A DNA stretch of 53,967 nt from Pelagophyceae sp. CCMP2097 (lineage: Eukaryota; Sar; Pelagophyceae). Under the pieces are notes generated by a model, which had not been told where the DNA came from, did no database searches, and saw nothing but the letters and a program-made list of their open reading frames with translations. Below, in pieces: positions 44,201 to 53,967 of the stretch. How positions within the stretch are numbered: position 1 is the first letter of the stretch; each line of letters begins with the position of its first letter. The position numbers and the translations under genes are program-made. Location: assembly GCA_026770575.1 (NCBI GenBank), contig MU657175.1, forward strand, positions 158,895-212,861. Reading direction: 5' to 3'.

Positions 44201-47200
44201 TCGGTCCCTCTGATAAGATTTCCCCAAGGCCCCCGTGACGAGGGTCTATGAAAAGGTCCTTTGACTCGGTCCCTGTGGTAAAATTTCCAGAGTCGAGGTC
44301 CCTCTGGCGAGTTCCCTGTGACGGGGTCCCTGTGACAGGGTCCCTCTGACGAAGACCTGCGACAGGGCCCCTGGCAAGTTTCCGTAGGAGTCTCTACTCG
44401 CTGGAGGAAATGTATCACGGGGTCCTGGTCGCAGGAACCTTGGCACAGTGTCACCACGGGGACCTCGTCACTGAGACGTAGACTCGGGGACCTCCTCATA
44501 GGGACCTTGCCATAGTGACCTCGTCACGGGGACTTTGCCAGGACCTTGTGGAGCATCATGACGGGGGCTTCGTTACGGGGCCCTCGCCACGGGGTCCTTG
44601 CCATGAGGACCTTCCCGGACCTTGTCACAGGGACCTTGTCACGAGGGCCTCGTCACGTGGTCCTCATCACGGGGTCCTTGCCACGGGGACCTCGTCACAG
44701 GGACTTTCTCGCAGGGACCTCGTCGCAGGGACCTTGTCACAGGGACCGCCGCCACAGGAGCCTCGTCAACACGACGTTGACGTTGGCATGGAGACCTTGC
44801 CACGGGTTTTCCACAGGGACCTTTGTCATAGGGACCTCGTCGCACAGAGACCTTGGCACGAAGGGATCTGTCCAGATGCCGTTACGAGGCCACGGGACCG
44901 TAGTCAGAGGGACCTTGGCAAGGTGTCACCACCGGGTCACTGAGACGTTGACACGGGGATTCTGTCATAGGGACCTCGCTGGGGACGTCACGGGGACCTT
45001 TTCACAGGGGCCTTGTCACGGGAACCTCGTCATACGGACCTCGGCACGGGGACATTTTCACGAGGCCTTGTCACGAGGACCTCGTCGCGGGACTTTGTCC
45101 CAGTGACGACGTCTTTCTGACTCGGCCCTCTGGTAAGATTTCCATAGGCCCCGTGACGAGGGCCCCTGTGGCAACAAACGTCCCCTTGACCAGGCCCCTG
45201 TGGACAAGGACCCCAAGACAAGGCCCATGTACCATTGTCCAATGATAAGTTCCCTGAGGCGCGTCCCGCAACGACGTCACCGTCGCAAGGTCCCCTTTTT
45301 CGAGGTCCCTGTGACGAGGTCCAATTGACCAGAGTTCCAGTCGAGGTCCCCGTGACGAGGGCCCCCGCAGTCTCGTTTCAACATCACTGCCTCCAAAAAA
45401 CGTTTCGGGCCCTCCGCGCCGCCTCGGGAAGCTGGGGCAATGGTAGAGTGCTGGCCAAAACGCTCTCAGTCTCAAGACGGCAGGAGCAGGGAGGGGTTCC
45501 GGTTTGCCCTGAAGACCCGCGGGTCGGGTTTGCGCGTTTTGGCCGACCCGTATACCCGCGGGTCTCGCCGTGGCCCAAACCCGAACCCGACCCGAGAAAG
45601 ACGGGTTCGGTCGCTCGCCAATATCGCGACCCTTTAAGTTTGGCACAGATTGAGCAACCCAACCTGAAGACACCGTCCCTACGTCTGGCTTTACGGCGCC
45701 ACCACCGGGTGTTTGACAGTCGGGCCCCTGCAAGGCCTCTTTGGCGGTCACTTGCACGGCCTCTGCGCGGTCGCTTGCAGGGTCTCTATGAAGGGCCCTT
45801 GAAAGCCCTCCGGATGGGTCCCTGCAAAGGCCTCTTCGAATTGGATCGCACAGCTCCGGAACCACACTTCTTTCGAGTGGCGGCCCTCCGATCGGCGCCC
45901 GCGGCGCGGATCGGGCCTCGGGAGCCAAGGTCCACGCGACGTTTCGAGGGGCCGTCTCGAGTGGTCATCTCGAAGGGCCGTTTAAAAAGGCCGCTTTGAG
46001 GGGCCCTCTCGGGGGCAGTCTCGAGTGACTGTCTCGAGTGGTCGTTTCAAAGGCCCGTTTGAAGGGACCGTTTCGAGGGGCCGGCGAGAGTGGCTTTCTT
46101 GAGGGGCGATGGGGCCGTCCAAAGGCGTCGTTTCGAGGCGTCATCTCAAGGGGCCGGCATGAGAGGCATTCTCAAGGGGCCGTCCAAAGGCATCGTTTCG
46201 AGGGGCCTTCTCAAGCGGCTTTTTCGAGGTACCGTCTCATGCGCCGTCTTGAGCGGCCGTCTTGAGGCGTCGTTTCGAAGTGCCACCTCAAGGGATCCTC
46301 TCGATGGGGCCGTCCAAAGGCGCCGTTTCGAGAGGTCTTTTCGAGGGGCCGTCTCGAGTGGCTTCCTCGAGTGGCCGCCTCGAAGGACCGTCTGAAGGGG
46401 CCGTGTTTCGAGGGGCCCTCTCGAAGGGCCGGCGAGAGGGGCCGTCTCGAGGGGCCGTCTGACAGAGGGGCCGTTTCGAGGGGCCCTTCGAGAGGCCGGC
46501 GAAAATGGCCTTCTCAAGGGGCCGTCTCAAGGCGCCGTTTCGAGGGGCCGTCTCGAGGGGCCAAGGTGAGGGGCCTTCTCGAGGCGCCGCCTCGAGGGAC
46601 CGTCTAAAAGGACCGTTTCGAGGGGCCCTCTCGAGTGGCCTTGTCGAGTGGCCTTGTCGAGGGGCCGTCTGAGCGTTTACGGGCCTCAAAAAGACGGTCC
46701 GTCGGCGGTCCCGGAAACGGTCCCGGAGACGGCCCGTCGGCGGTTCCGGAGATGTTCACAGAGACGGTCCAAGAGACGGTCCCAGGGACGGTCCCAAAGA
46801 CAGTCCGTTGACGGTCTGTCGACGGTCCAGGCAGACCATCCCTGAGACGGTCCGAATGCGGCCGTCGAAAGGGACACTTCTTCAAGCAAGGGCCTTCGGG
46901 CCTGGAAGCCTGACTTCGTTTCGAGGTTTATTGACATGAACCTCTCCGGACTCGAGCCCCATCCAGGGTGGATTTTAAGCAACCCCCCAGTTCCCCGCCA
47001 AGGACGCACCTGTACGGCGGCGACGACGAACCACTTCGACTGGGCAAATGCTTTTGCCTTCAAAACGCGCTTCCTCGTCTTTTGCACGCCCGCGCAGGCG
47101 ACTGCGAGAGTCGACGTTACGGCGAGAAGAGAGAGTAAACCTCCAAACACTAAAGCAAAAAATAACGGCAGCGCCGACGTCCCGTCGCAGGCGGCGCAGC

Positions 47201-50200
47201 CGCCGCCCTGCGAAAGAGTAGATGGTCTTGGATAATGCCCCGTCGTGCACAGAGCGCAGAGAGGCCCTATCGAGTCCGGCGCGCAAAGCCGGGAACCGTG
47301 CGTTGACACCGGATCGTAAAAGGCCTCTTCGTACCCAACGCCGACACAGGCGCAGTCGTCACCGGTGCAGTAGTCCTATGCGTGGTCTTGTGATGGCCTT
47401 TATTTCATGCAAGAGCAGGGACGGGTTTGCCCTGAAGGCCCCCGGGTCGGGTTTGCCGTGCGTTTTGGCCGACCCGTCTTTGAGTGGGTCTGGCCGTGGC
47501 CCGAACCCGACCCGAGAAGACGCTCGACAAACCCGCGATCCGAGGGTGCGGAACAAATTGCTCTCCGGACGGGCCCCTCCTCTTTGGCGGTCAAGGCCTC
47601 TGCAAGGTCACTTGCGTCGGCCTCTTTGAAGGGCCCTATCGAGCCCCCACGCAGGGTTCCTTGCCAGTGTTCGGGCCCTTTCGGGGTCCCTTCACCGCTC
47701 CTCGCACGGGATGCCATATGGTTTGATACAAGCCCCGTCCAAGCGACTTTCCGAGGCCCGTCCAGGGGACGTCGCATCGAGGCCGCAGTCGAGAGGCCGA
47801 GTGACCATCCAAGGGGCCGTCGAGGGGCCGTCGTCAAAGCGGCGGTCACAGAGGGCCCGTCGCGAGACCGTCCAAGGAACTGTCCAAAAGTATTGTCCAA
47901 GGGACCGCCCAAGCGACTGCCCGAGGGACCGTCCAAGCCTCTCCAGGGGGGCGTTCCAAGGCGCCGTTTCGAACGGCCGTCGAAAGGGGCCGTCTCGAGG
48001 GGCCGTCTCGAGGGGCCGTCTCGAGGCGCCGTTTCGAATGGCCGTCGAAAGGGGCCGTCTCGAGGGGCCGCCTCGAGGGGCCGTCTCCAGGGGCCGTCTC
48101 GAGGAGCCGGAGATAGGAGCAACGATGGGTTCGGGTTTGCCCTTCAACCCGCGCGTCAGGTTTACCGGCTTTGCGCGTTTTGGCCGACCCGTCTTTGAGT
48201 GAGTCTGGCCGTGGCCCGAACCCGACCTCTCGCAGTCGGGTTTGGTCGTTCGATAAACCCGCGACCCTTTGGGTTTGGCACAAATTGAGCAACCCGACCC
48301 GACCCGAGTACACCGTCCAGCAGTCCTGGCTGTACAACGCCGCCACCGGGTGTTTGACAGTCGGGCCCCATGCAAGACCTCTTTGGCGGCCACTTGCACG
48401 GCCTCTGCGCGGTCGCTTGCAGGGTCTCTTTGAAGGGCCCTTGAAAAGACCTCCGGACGGGCCCCTGCAAGGCCTCTTCGAATTGAATCGCACAGCTCCG
48501 GAACCACACGACTTTCGAGCGGCGGCCCTCCGAAAGGCGCCCGCGGCGCGGATCGAGCCTCGGGAGCCACGGTCCACACGACGTTTCGAGGGGCCGTCTC
48601 GAGGGGCCGTCTCGAAGGGCCGTTTGAAGGCACCGTTTCGAGGGACCCTTTGAGGGGCTGGCGAGAGAGAGGGGCCTTCTTCAGGGGCCGACTCGAGATG
48701 CCGCCCAAAGGCGCCGTTTCGAGGCGCCATCTCAAGAGGCCGGCACGAGGGCCTTCTCGAAGGGCCGTCCAAAGGCGCCGTTTCAGGGGGCCTTCTTAAG
48801 GGGCTATTTCGAGGCACCGTCTCAAGCGCCGTCTCGAGAAGCCGTCTTGAGGCGCCGTTTCAAAGGGTCGCCTCAAGGGGCTCTCTCAAGGGGCCGTCTA
48901 AAGGCGCCGTTTCGAGGGGACTTCTCGAGGGACCGTCCAAAGGGGGCGTCTCAAGTGGCCTTCTCGAAGGGCTGGCGAGAGGGGCCTTCTCAAGGGGCCG
49001 TCTCGAAGGGCCGTCTGATAGTTTCGAGGGGCCCTTCTAGAGGCCGGCGAGAAAGGCTTTTTCGAGGGGCCTTCTCGAGCGGCCTTCTAAAGGCGTTGTT
49101 TCGAGGGACCGTCTCGAGGGGCCAACGAGAGGGGCCTTCTCGAGGCGCCGTCTCGAGGGACCGTCTAAAGGGGCCGTTTCGAGGAGCCTTCTCGAGGAGC
49201 GTGCAAGGGCCCTTGAAAGGGACCTTGCTAGCGACCGCGCAGAGGCCCGGCCCGGAGAATTTTCAATGGCAAAAGCGGCGATGAGATCGACTCACCTTGT
49301 CTGCGCATTCGTAAAGTTGGTGCGACTGTGGGAAGAAGCGGTAGAAGCCGCGCTTGATTGGCAACGTCTCGATCGTGTAGAGCTGGTAGCCCACAACAGC
49401 TGACGGCGCGTCCAAAGGCGCTTCCCGCTCGCATGCGGCGCCTCGCGGGCACGGAATGCACCTGCCCTCGTGGTGGTACTCAAAATGAGCGCAGGCGATG
49501 CAAGAGGCCGCGAGTAAGCCGTCGGCGCGTTGGACGAAACCGACGGGGCATTCTGAGAGGGTTAATGTCACAACACGAGTCTGCAGACTTGACAAAGGCA
49601 CGAGGAACTTCAGGCGGTGCATGTCGCCGGGTAAGCCGCGAATCGTCGTCGCGTCAAACGTCGCGACGCCGTCCTTGCACACCGCGACCAACCCAGACGC
49701 CTGGACGGCAGACCCGGCGTCGTCTAAAAACACGGCGCTCACCGCAGTCGTCGAGTCTGACCGGACGCGTTCGCCAAAGCCGTCGACGAGGACGACGTGG
49801 ATGGGTGGCACGACGGCGTTAGGCACTGCCATGATCATAGAAACATTCACCACCAAAGCCGTCGCCGGCGTCGCCGCGAAGGACCCATAAGCTGCTCGGT
49901 TGCCCGAAGAAAAGACTTGTGCCTCGAAAAGGCCTGTCGGCGCCTCCAACGCATACGAAACCGCCGCCCCACCGCCTTTCAACGCCTTATTTTCGGAAAA
50001 TCGCACCGCCCGCTTCTGTGGAGGCACGGCCTCGACGGTGAAGCTTAAAGGCATCGTCTGCAAGCCATTTGTTGACCAAACGGCGGTGGACTTTTGGCAA
50101 GGTCCGTCGAAGAGTTGTAGAGTGGCTTCTAACGTGCCCCCAAACCAAGCCGACCCTCGTCGGTCAAAGGCCGTCAAATCGAATGACCCGGCGCCGAGGC

Positions 50201-53200
50201 AATACGAGAATTCCTTGGCCGCGCCGGCGTCGGGCTCGCCGACGAAGAGTGGTGTCGAAAAGGCGTTTTGCACTGTAAAGGCGTTTTGCACTGTAAAGTA
50301 GCTCTCGCCAGCTCCGACAACGACGGCCTTGCAGGTACAGCCTTTGCAGCGCGAGTCGTCGTTCAATGTCCGAACGGAAGCGCATGCACCTATGTGGTAC
50401 GGGTTCGCTCCAAGAGCCGGTATTTACACGAAATGCGGGTTCTCCACTAGTTTAGGATTCCGAGTCGAAAAGAGACACCCCCGCCCTCCGCCCTCCGCCG
50501 CGCTTACCCGGGACGAGGTCGCATGTTTCGGAGACGTCGGATCCTGCATCTGCTATAACACCGATGATGTCACAACGAACTTCATTCCGCCTCCAGTCCG
50601 TAACAACCTTCAACACCGCAAGACACTCCTCGGGCTGCTGTGCCAGCGCCATCGCAGCGCCGTTCGGCGCCACGGAAACGCCGCCGCCCGAGCCAATGGC
50701 GACGGTATTTTTGGAGAACGTCGTAGTCTCTATAATTAGAGAGCTCTCTCGAACATCCACCGCTCCTCCCCCAACCGCAGCAGAGTTGTTGAAGAAGCCT
50801 GACTTCCCGACGAAGACGGGCCCCTGGTCGCAGCTGGATAAAGCTAGGGCGCCGCCGCGTTGCGAAGCGCGGTTGCTCGACGCTTTTAAATTTTCAAACG
50901 ACACTGTTCGCACACGATCCAAGACTGCGAATCCGCCAAAACCCCCAGCGCTATTACGTTCGGCAGTCGAGTTGGAGACGTACGCCCAGGCGAGCATGCC
51001 GACAGAAAGGCCGCCGCCGTCTTGGAGAGCAGAATTGGCGACGAAGCTGACGTCTCGAATATCAACCGAAGATAAAGCCCCAACGGAAACGCCGCCGCCG
51101 CTTCCCTTCAAGGCAGCATTCCTTTCAAACACCGCTTCGAAGACGACTGCCCGGCCTTCGTCTGAAGCGGAGACGCCCCCGCCATCTCCTGTTAAAGCAA
51201 CGTTGGCCGTGAGAAGCACTTCCCCACCGTCTCCGCCCCCCTCAAGCGAAAACGATGCAGCTAAAGCCCCATGCGCCTGATCTTTGCTAATGCCGAGGAC
51301 GCCGTAGGTATTCCGATCTTGGACGAAGGTTATACGGGCGTCTTGGGAAGACGCGGCTTCGATGAAAGGCGGTAGTAGCAGCCTCCACGAACCTTGCTGC
51401 CAGCTATTTCCAGTCACCGAAGCCGCCCAGAGTTCGTAAGAGCCGGGTCGGAGGCAGGCCTCGTTCCGAGTCAAGACGCCGTTGACGGGGAAGAAGTGAG
51501 TAGATGCGCCTCTCCTGTCCGTAAAGCCCTCTAAACCAGAGATGACCACACTCGCGTCGGCGGCGTCTAACCGTAAAGCGGCGGTCCAGTCTAAGGTGAC
51601 TTCGACGAAGGAGCAAGATGCGGAAAGGTAGAGGACAGCGCCTTTGCCCAAGACTTGTACACCACCACCATCCATAAAAGCAACGTTCCCCGCCAAAACA
51701 GCCCCCCGACCAAGGTGCAGCGTCGCGCCGGCGCCGACGATAAAGGCGCCGCCGGACCCGGACACGGCGACGTTTTCGGAGATTTGAGCGTTTTGAACGC
51801 CGCATAAAGATGCCGGGACGAGCTGTAATCCACCCCCCGAAAAAGTAGCCACGTTCTTCAACAACTTCGTCCCCCCAAACAAGGCGAGTCTGGCCGTCGC
51901 GGAGACGGAGACGGCGCCGCCTTGATTTGCGGAGTTTTCCTTGAAAAGGGAAGCGTCGACGCTGACCCTCGCCCCCGGAAAAATAGATAGAGCCCCTCCC
52001 GAAACCTCCGCGACGCAGTTTTGCAAACTACATTTCGACACTTCTAAAACCCCGCCGACGAACGCGGCTGAGACGGCGCCGCCAAAGGTGCCGGCGCGGC
52101 AGTGGTTGAAGTTGGAATTTGAAAGGACCACTGAAGAATCCGTCCCTAAGGCGATGCCTCCACCAGGCCCCTTCAACGCCGCGCACTTCTTAAACAAACA
52201 CCCATCAAAGACCCCAACGGTGTTAAACGACGAAACCAGAGCGCCGCCGCCAGACGCGGTTAAAGAGAGGCATCCGTCAAAGGTTGTGCCCGTAAAACGG
52301 AAGTCGTCTCCATTGTACATCTGCAGTCCTCCCCCGATCACAAACGCCGTACAGTTCATCAAAACGCAGCCTTCCACAACGACGTTGCTCAGCGTGAACC
52401 CGAACACCGCGCCGCCGCTGCCGTCGGTGTGGCATTGGGATATCAAAGAGTCGTTTCTCAACGTTATTCTCGCGAATCTTGCCACAAAAGCACCTCCCCC
52501 ATTCGATAAAGCGTAGCACCTTTCAATCTTCGAGAAAGACACGCCTATTAAAGAGCCAACGCCGCCGCCGATGCCGCCGCCGACGAAAGCTTTGGATGAC
52601 GTAATCAAAGTGCCGTTCATAGTCACCGTAGCTCTGTTGTGCGCATAAACTCCCCCACCTATTAAAGTCGCCATGCACCCTTTAAAGAACGACTGCCGGA
52701 CATCGAGGAAGGCCCCCGTCCAGGCCGCGACGCCTCCACCGGCGGAAGCTGCGCAGTTTTCCATAAAGACGTCTTCTAAAAACAACGACGCGCCCCCACC
52801 CACAAAGGCACACCCGCCCGCAAAGGCGTCGAAGCCGTTTCGCAGCTTCAGGAAAGATAAAGAGACGACCGCTTGGTCGACGACGGTGACAAGGCGGTGT
52901 CTTCCGGACAGCGGGTATAAGGCGGGCCTTTGTTCGCCGAGGCCGTTCAGTTTCACGCCAAACTCAAACAGTAAAGAAGCTTGCAGAGCGACATCTTGTA
53001 AGAGGTCGATTTCGGCGCAGTTCGGCGCCGTGCTTAAAGCATTGAGGAGCGCGAGTTCGGTTTTGGCCGGGTAGTTTGCAAACAACGGGAAGCCATTACA
53101 CGTTTCCTCCGGATCTTGAAAGTCGTCATTTTCCCCGCAAAGAAGACATCCGGCACAGTCGCAGTTGGCGCGCGCGATGACGAAAAGTTCGTTGGTCTGG

Positions 53201-53520
53201 AGGTCATCGCATGTGGCCCCGAGAGGGACGAGCCCGTCGCAGCCTCTAGGGTCGCCTAAGCAAGGTGCAGAACAGCCAACCGCAGATGTAGAAGCGTGCG
53301 CGTCGGCGAGCTGCCTCGACGCGCGCGGTGGTGCGCGGCGGGCGGGGAGGCAGTCTGCGCAATTGTAGCAAACGCAGCCAAAGAGGGAAAATGCTTGCAC
53401 ACACTCTCTTTCCGTCCTTTCGCATCCCAGCCCGCGGCAGACATCCGCGCACGCGCCGTCCGCGCCGTCCGCGGCTGCGCCCCGCGCCAAAAAGAGCCCC
53501 GCGAGGCCGGCGAGGCGCAT
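41284..53520 (-). CDS. Giant beta-helix / multi-TM surface protein (2,414 aa)
   Basis: Complement exons 53520..50508, 50389..49296, 47375..47010, 44055..41284, joined with perfect phase (1, 0, 0); introns 118, 1,920 and 2,954 nt. A signal peptide (MRLAGLAGLFLARGAAA) leads into a Cys-rich region. About 700 residues of right-handed parallel beta-helix repeats follow (GGG/GGA turns, NxA, FxxCxA), as in PMP/pectate-lyase-like proteins. Exons 2-3 carry CxxC-rich, TNFR/GCC2-like modules (CIACAHFEYHHEGRCIPCPRG; CALCTTGHY). Roughly nine TM helices follow, then a ~450-residue cytoplasmic tail. The tail end has ITDPLRATVVCDD...KNKLAL...TEIQI, faintly like RelA/SpoT-type synthetase cores; catalytic capacity is not established. 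Related stramenopile proteins are large and uncharacterised. A role in adhesion or sensing is inference only. Confidence 0.88.
44056..44170. repeat. Intron-end repeat, 3' copy
   Basis: In the giant gene's third intron, next to the acceptor (44056). Contains GCCCACCCAGG, AAGCAAGCAAGGGCC and GGGCCTGGAAGCCTGGCTTC. A permuted copy sits at the donor end (46883-46985), so the satellite in between is bracketed by direct copies of a ~45-bp word. Confidence 0.7.
44170..45375. repeat. 14-nt satellite array, mixed orientation
   Basis: GACGAGGTCCCTGT-type units on the plus strand (44170-44370), then the complement CAGGGACCTTGTCAC (44370-45075), then plus again (45080-45375). Same monomer class as 28065-29860. 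Lies inside intron 44056-47009. Confidence 0.9.
45480..45860. repeat. Intron module copy 3, inverted long form
   Basis: Complement of 27560-28060 over most of its length: the GGGTCGGGTTTG block first, then CACCGGGTGTTTGACAGTCG, then the CTTGCACGGCCTCTGC block. Within the third intron of the giant gene. Confidence 0.75.
45950..46870 (-). repeat. 13-nt satellite array (GACGGCCCCTCGA type)
   Basis: Units read CGAGGGGCCGTCT on the plus strand; some variants CAAAGGCGCCGTTT. Single orientation except for 46690-46860, where GACGGTCC words appear. Within intron 44056-47009. Confidence 0.9.
46883..46985. repeat. Intron-end repeat, 5' copy
   Basis: CAAGGGCCTTCGGGCCTGGA, then CGTTTCGAGGTTTATTGACA, then GCCCCATCCAGGGTGGATTT. 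The same parts as at 44056-44170, but in circularly permuted order. The intron donor (GTGCGT) is 25 bp further on at 47009. Confidence 0.7.
47405..47555. repeat. Intron module copy 4, short form
   Basis: The GGGTCGGGTTTGCC / GTTTTGGCCGACCCGTCTTT block in the same orientation as 45480. Located just inside the acceptor end of the giant gene's second intron (47376-49295). Confidence 0.75.
47740..48110 (-). repeat. 13-nt satellite array, second intron, block 1
   Basis: GAGGGGCCGTCTC units at 47950-48110 are almost perfect; more diverged AAGGGACCGCC-like units precede them. Confidence 0.85.
48113..48520. repeat. Intron module copy 5, inverted long form
   Basis: Closely matches 45480-45860 over both parts. 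The flanking ~100 bp (GAATTG/GAATCGCACAGCTCCGGAAC at 48480-48505 and 45838-45862) also match, so a segment of at least ~450 bp, with part of the adjoining array, is shared between introns 2 and 3 of the same gene. Confidence 0.85.
48580..49250 (-). repeat. 13-nt satellite array, second intron, block 2
   Basis: GAGGGGCCGTCTC / AAAGGCGCCGTTT units as in 45950-46870, single orientation, ending about 45 bp before the donor at 49295. Confidence 0.9.
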
Positions 53521-53967
53521 TCCACTGCCTTCTGCGGCCCTTCTCTTCTTCCCTAGAGTTCACTCTTTTGACTTCGGCGAAAGGCACAAGGCAGTGCAAA
53601 AATTCCTCAGCGCAACATTTCATCGACAGAACAAAAAGTTCATTCGACGAACAGCGCCGCAAGGAAAGGCTGAAATATTCAACCCCGCGTCATGAGCTCT
53701 AAAAGTACCGCTGAAAGCTCAACAAACAATTATTCCAACAAAGCTGCCTTCACAGGCCGAAAAGGAGACAGATTTTCCGTCACCCTGGCGGTGCGCAGCA
53801 GATAATTCGCTAAAGCTCCAGCAGCGCGGACCTCCAAGCTTGCGCGTCTCCAGGAGGCGATGTACCGCGATTGATGGCGCCGCGCCTGTTGGGAATCGTG
53901 CTGGGCGTGGTCCTTTGTGGTGCGTGCGAAAAACATCTGGACTGCGGCCGCTCTTGCGGAAAATATG
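53521..53967. other. Upstream region of the giant gene
   Basis: Presumed promoter and 5' UTR. No recognisable coding sequence or clear TATA box. The small frames present are biased and overlapping. Confidence 0.4.

Noticed and set aside
44056..47000. Open frames including a shared FQARRPLL peptide at both intron ends
   Set aside because: The peptide is encoded by the intron-end repeat. Reading past the clear GT-AG sites destroys the continuity of the giant membrane protein.

Overview
The window looks like nuclear DNA of a GC-rich eukaryotic alga. I infer a stramenopile, possibly a pelagophyte, from secreted proteins with Pro/Thr-rich linkers, a giant beta-helix plus multi-pass membrane protein, spliceosomal introns and algal-type Ty1/copia elements. 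No prokaryotic operons, rRNA genes, CRISPR arrays or convincing tRNA genes are visible. There are two assembly gaps (18024-18528 and 36004-36653). Gene models were built by hand from frame changes and GT-AG sites with matching phase, so exon ends are predictions.

Left part (1-9.9 kb): a partial dispersed repeat; a membrane-tethered SGNH/GDSL hydrolase (1723-4066); two abutting miniature inverted-repeat transposons, one inserted in the end of the other (5108-6031); a two-TM RING-finger protein (6378-7663); and an unrecognised three-exon gene (7984-9202). From 9853 to 15590 lies a decayed copia retrotransposon split by a stack of later insertions: a 2.7-kb terminal-inverted-repeat element carrying a tRNA-related repeat, then a 0.6-kb MITE.

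Middle part (15.6-32.3 kb): a secreted methyltransferase-like protein (three exons), a small tail-anchored protein, an unrecognised minus-strand gene, a WD40 protein, a clear GPI mannosyltransferase I (PIG-M) homologue with seven exons, and an EF-hand protein spanning 23204-32348. The EF-hand gene is long because a 5.3-kb intron splits its first calcium loop. That intron is packed with degenerate 13-14-nt tandem repeats.

Right part (33-54 kb): a second copy of MITE-A, a second copia copy with its own tandem array, and a predicted hairpin locus. Two tandem minus-strand genes follow: one unrecognised with a 2.0-kb intron, and a 2,414-residue beta-helix/multi-TM protein with introns of 118, 1,920 and 2,954 nt. 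All three large introns are filled by the same 13-14-nt repeat superfamily and share a roughly 0.25-0.5-kb module.

Main message: about 12 kb of this window is one family of short GC-rich tandem repeats, and every array falls inside a predicted intron. The other 16 predicted introns are 43-315 nt. I regard this intron-restricted satellite as the best candidate for an undescribed system here.
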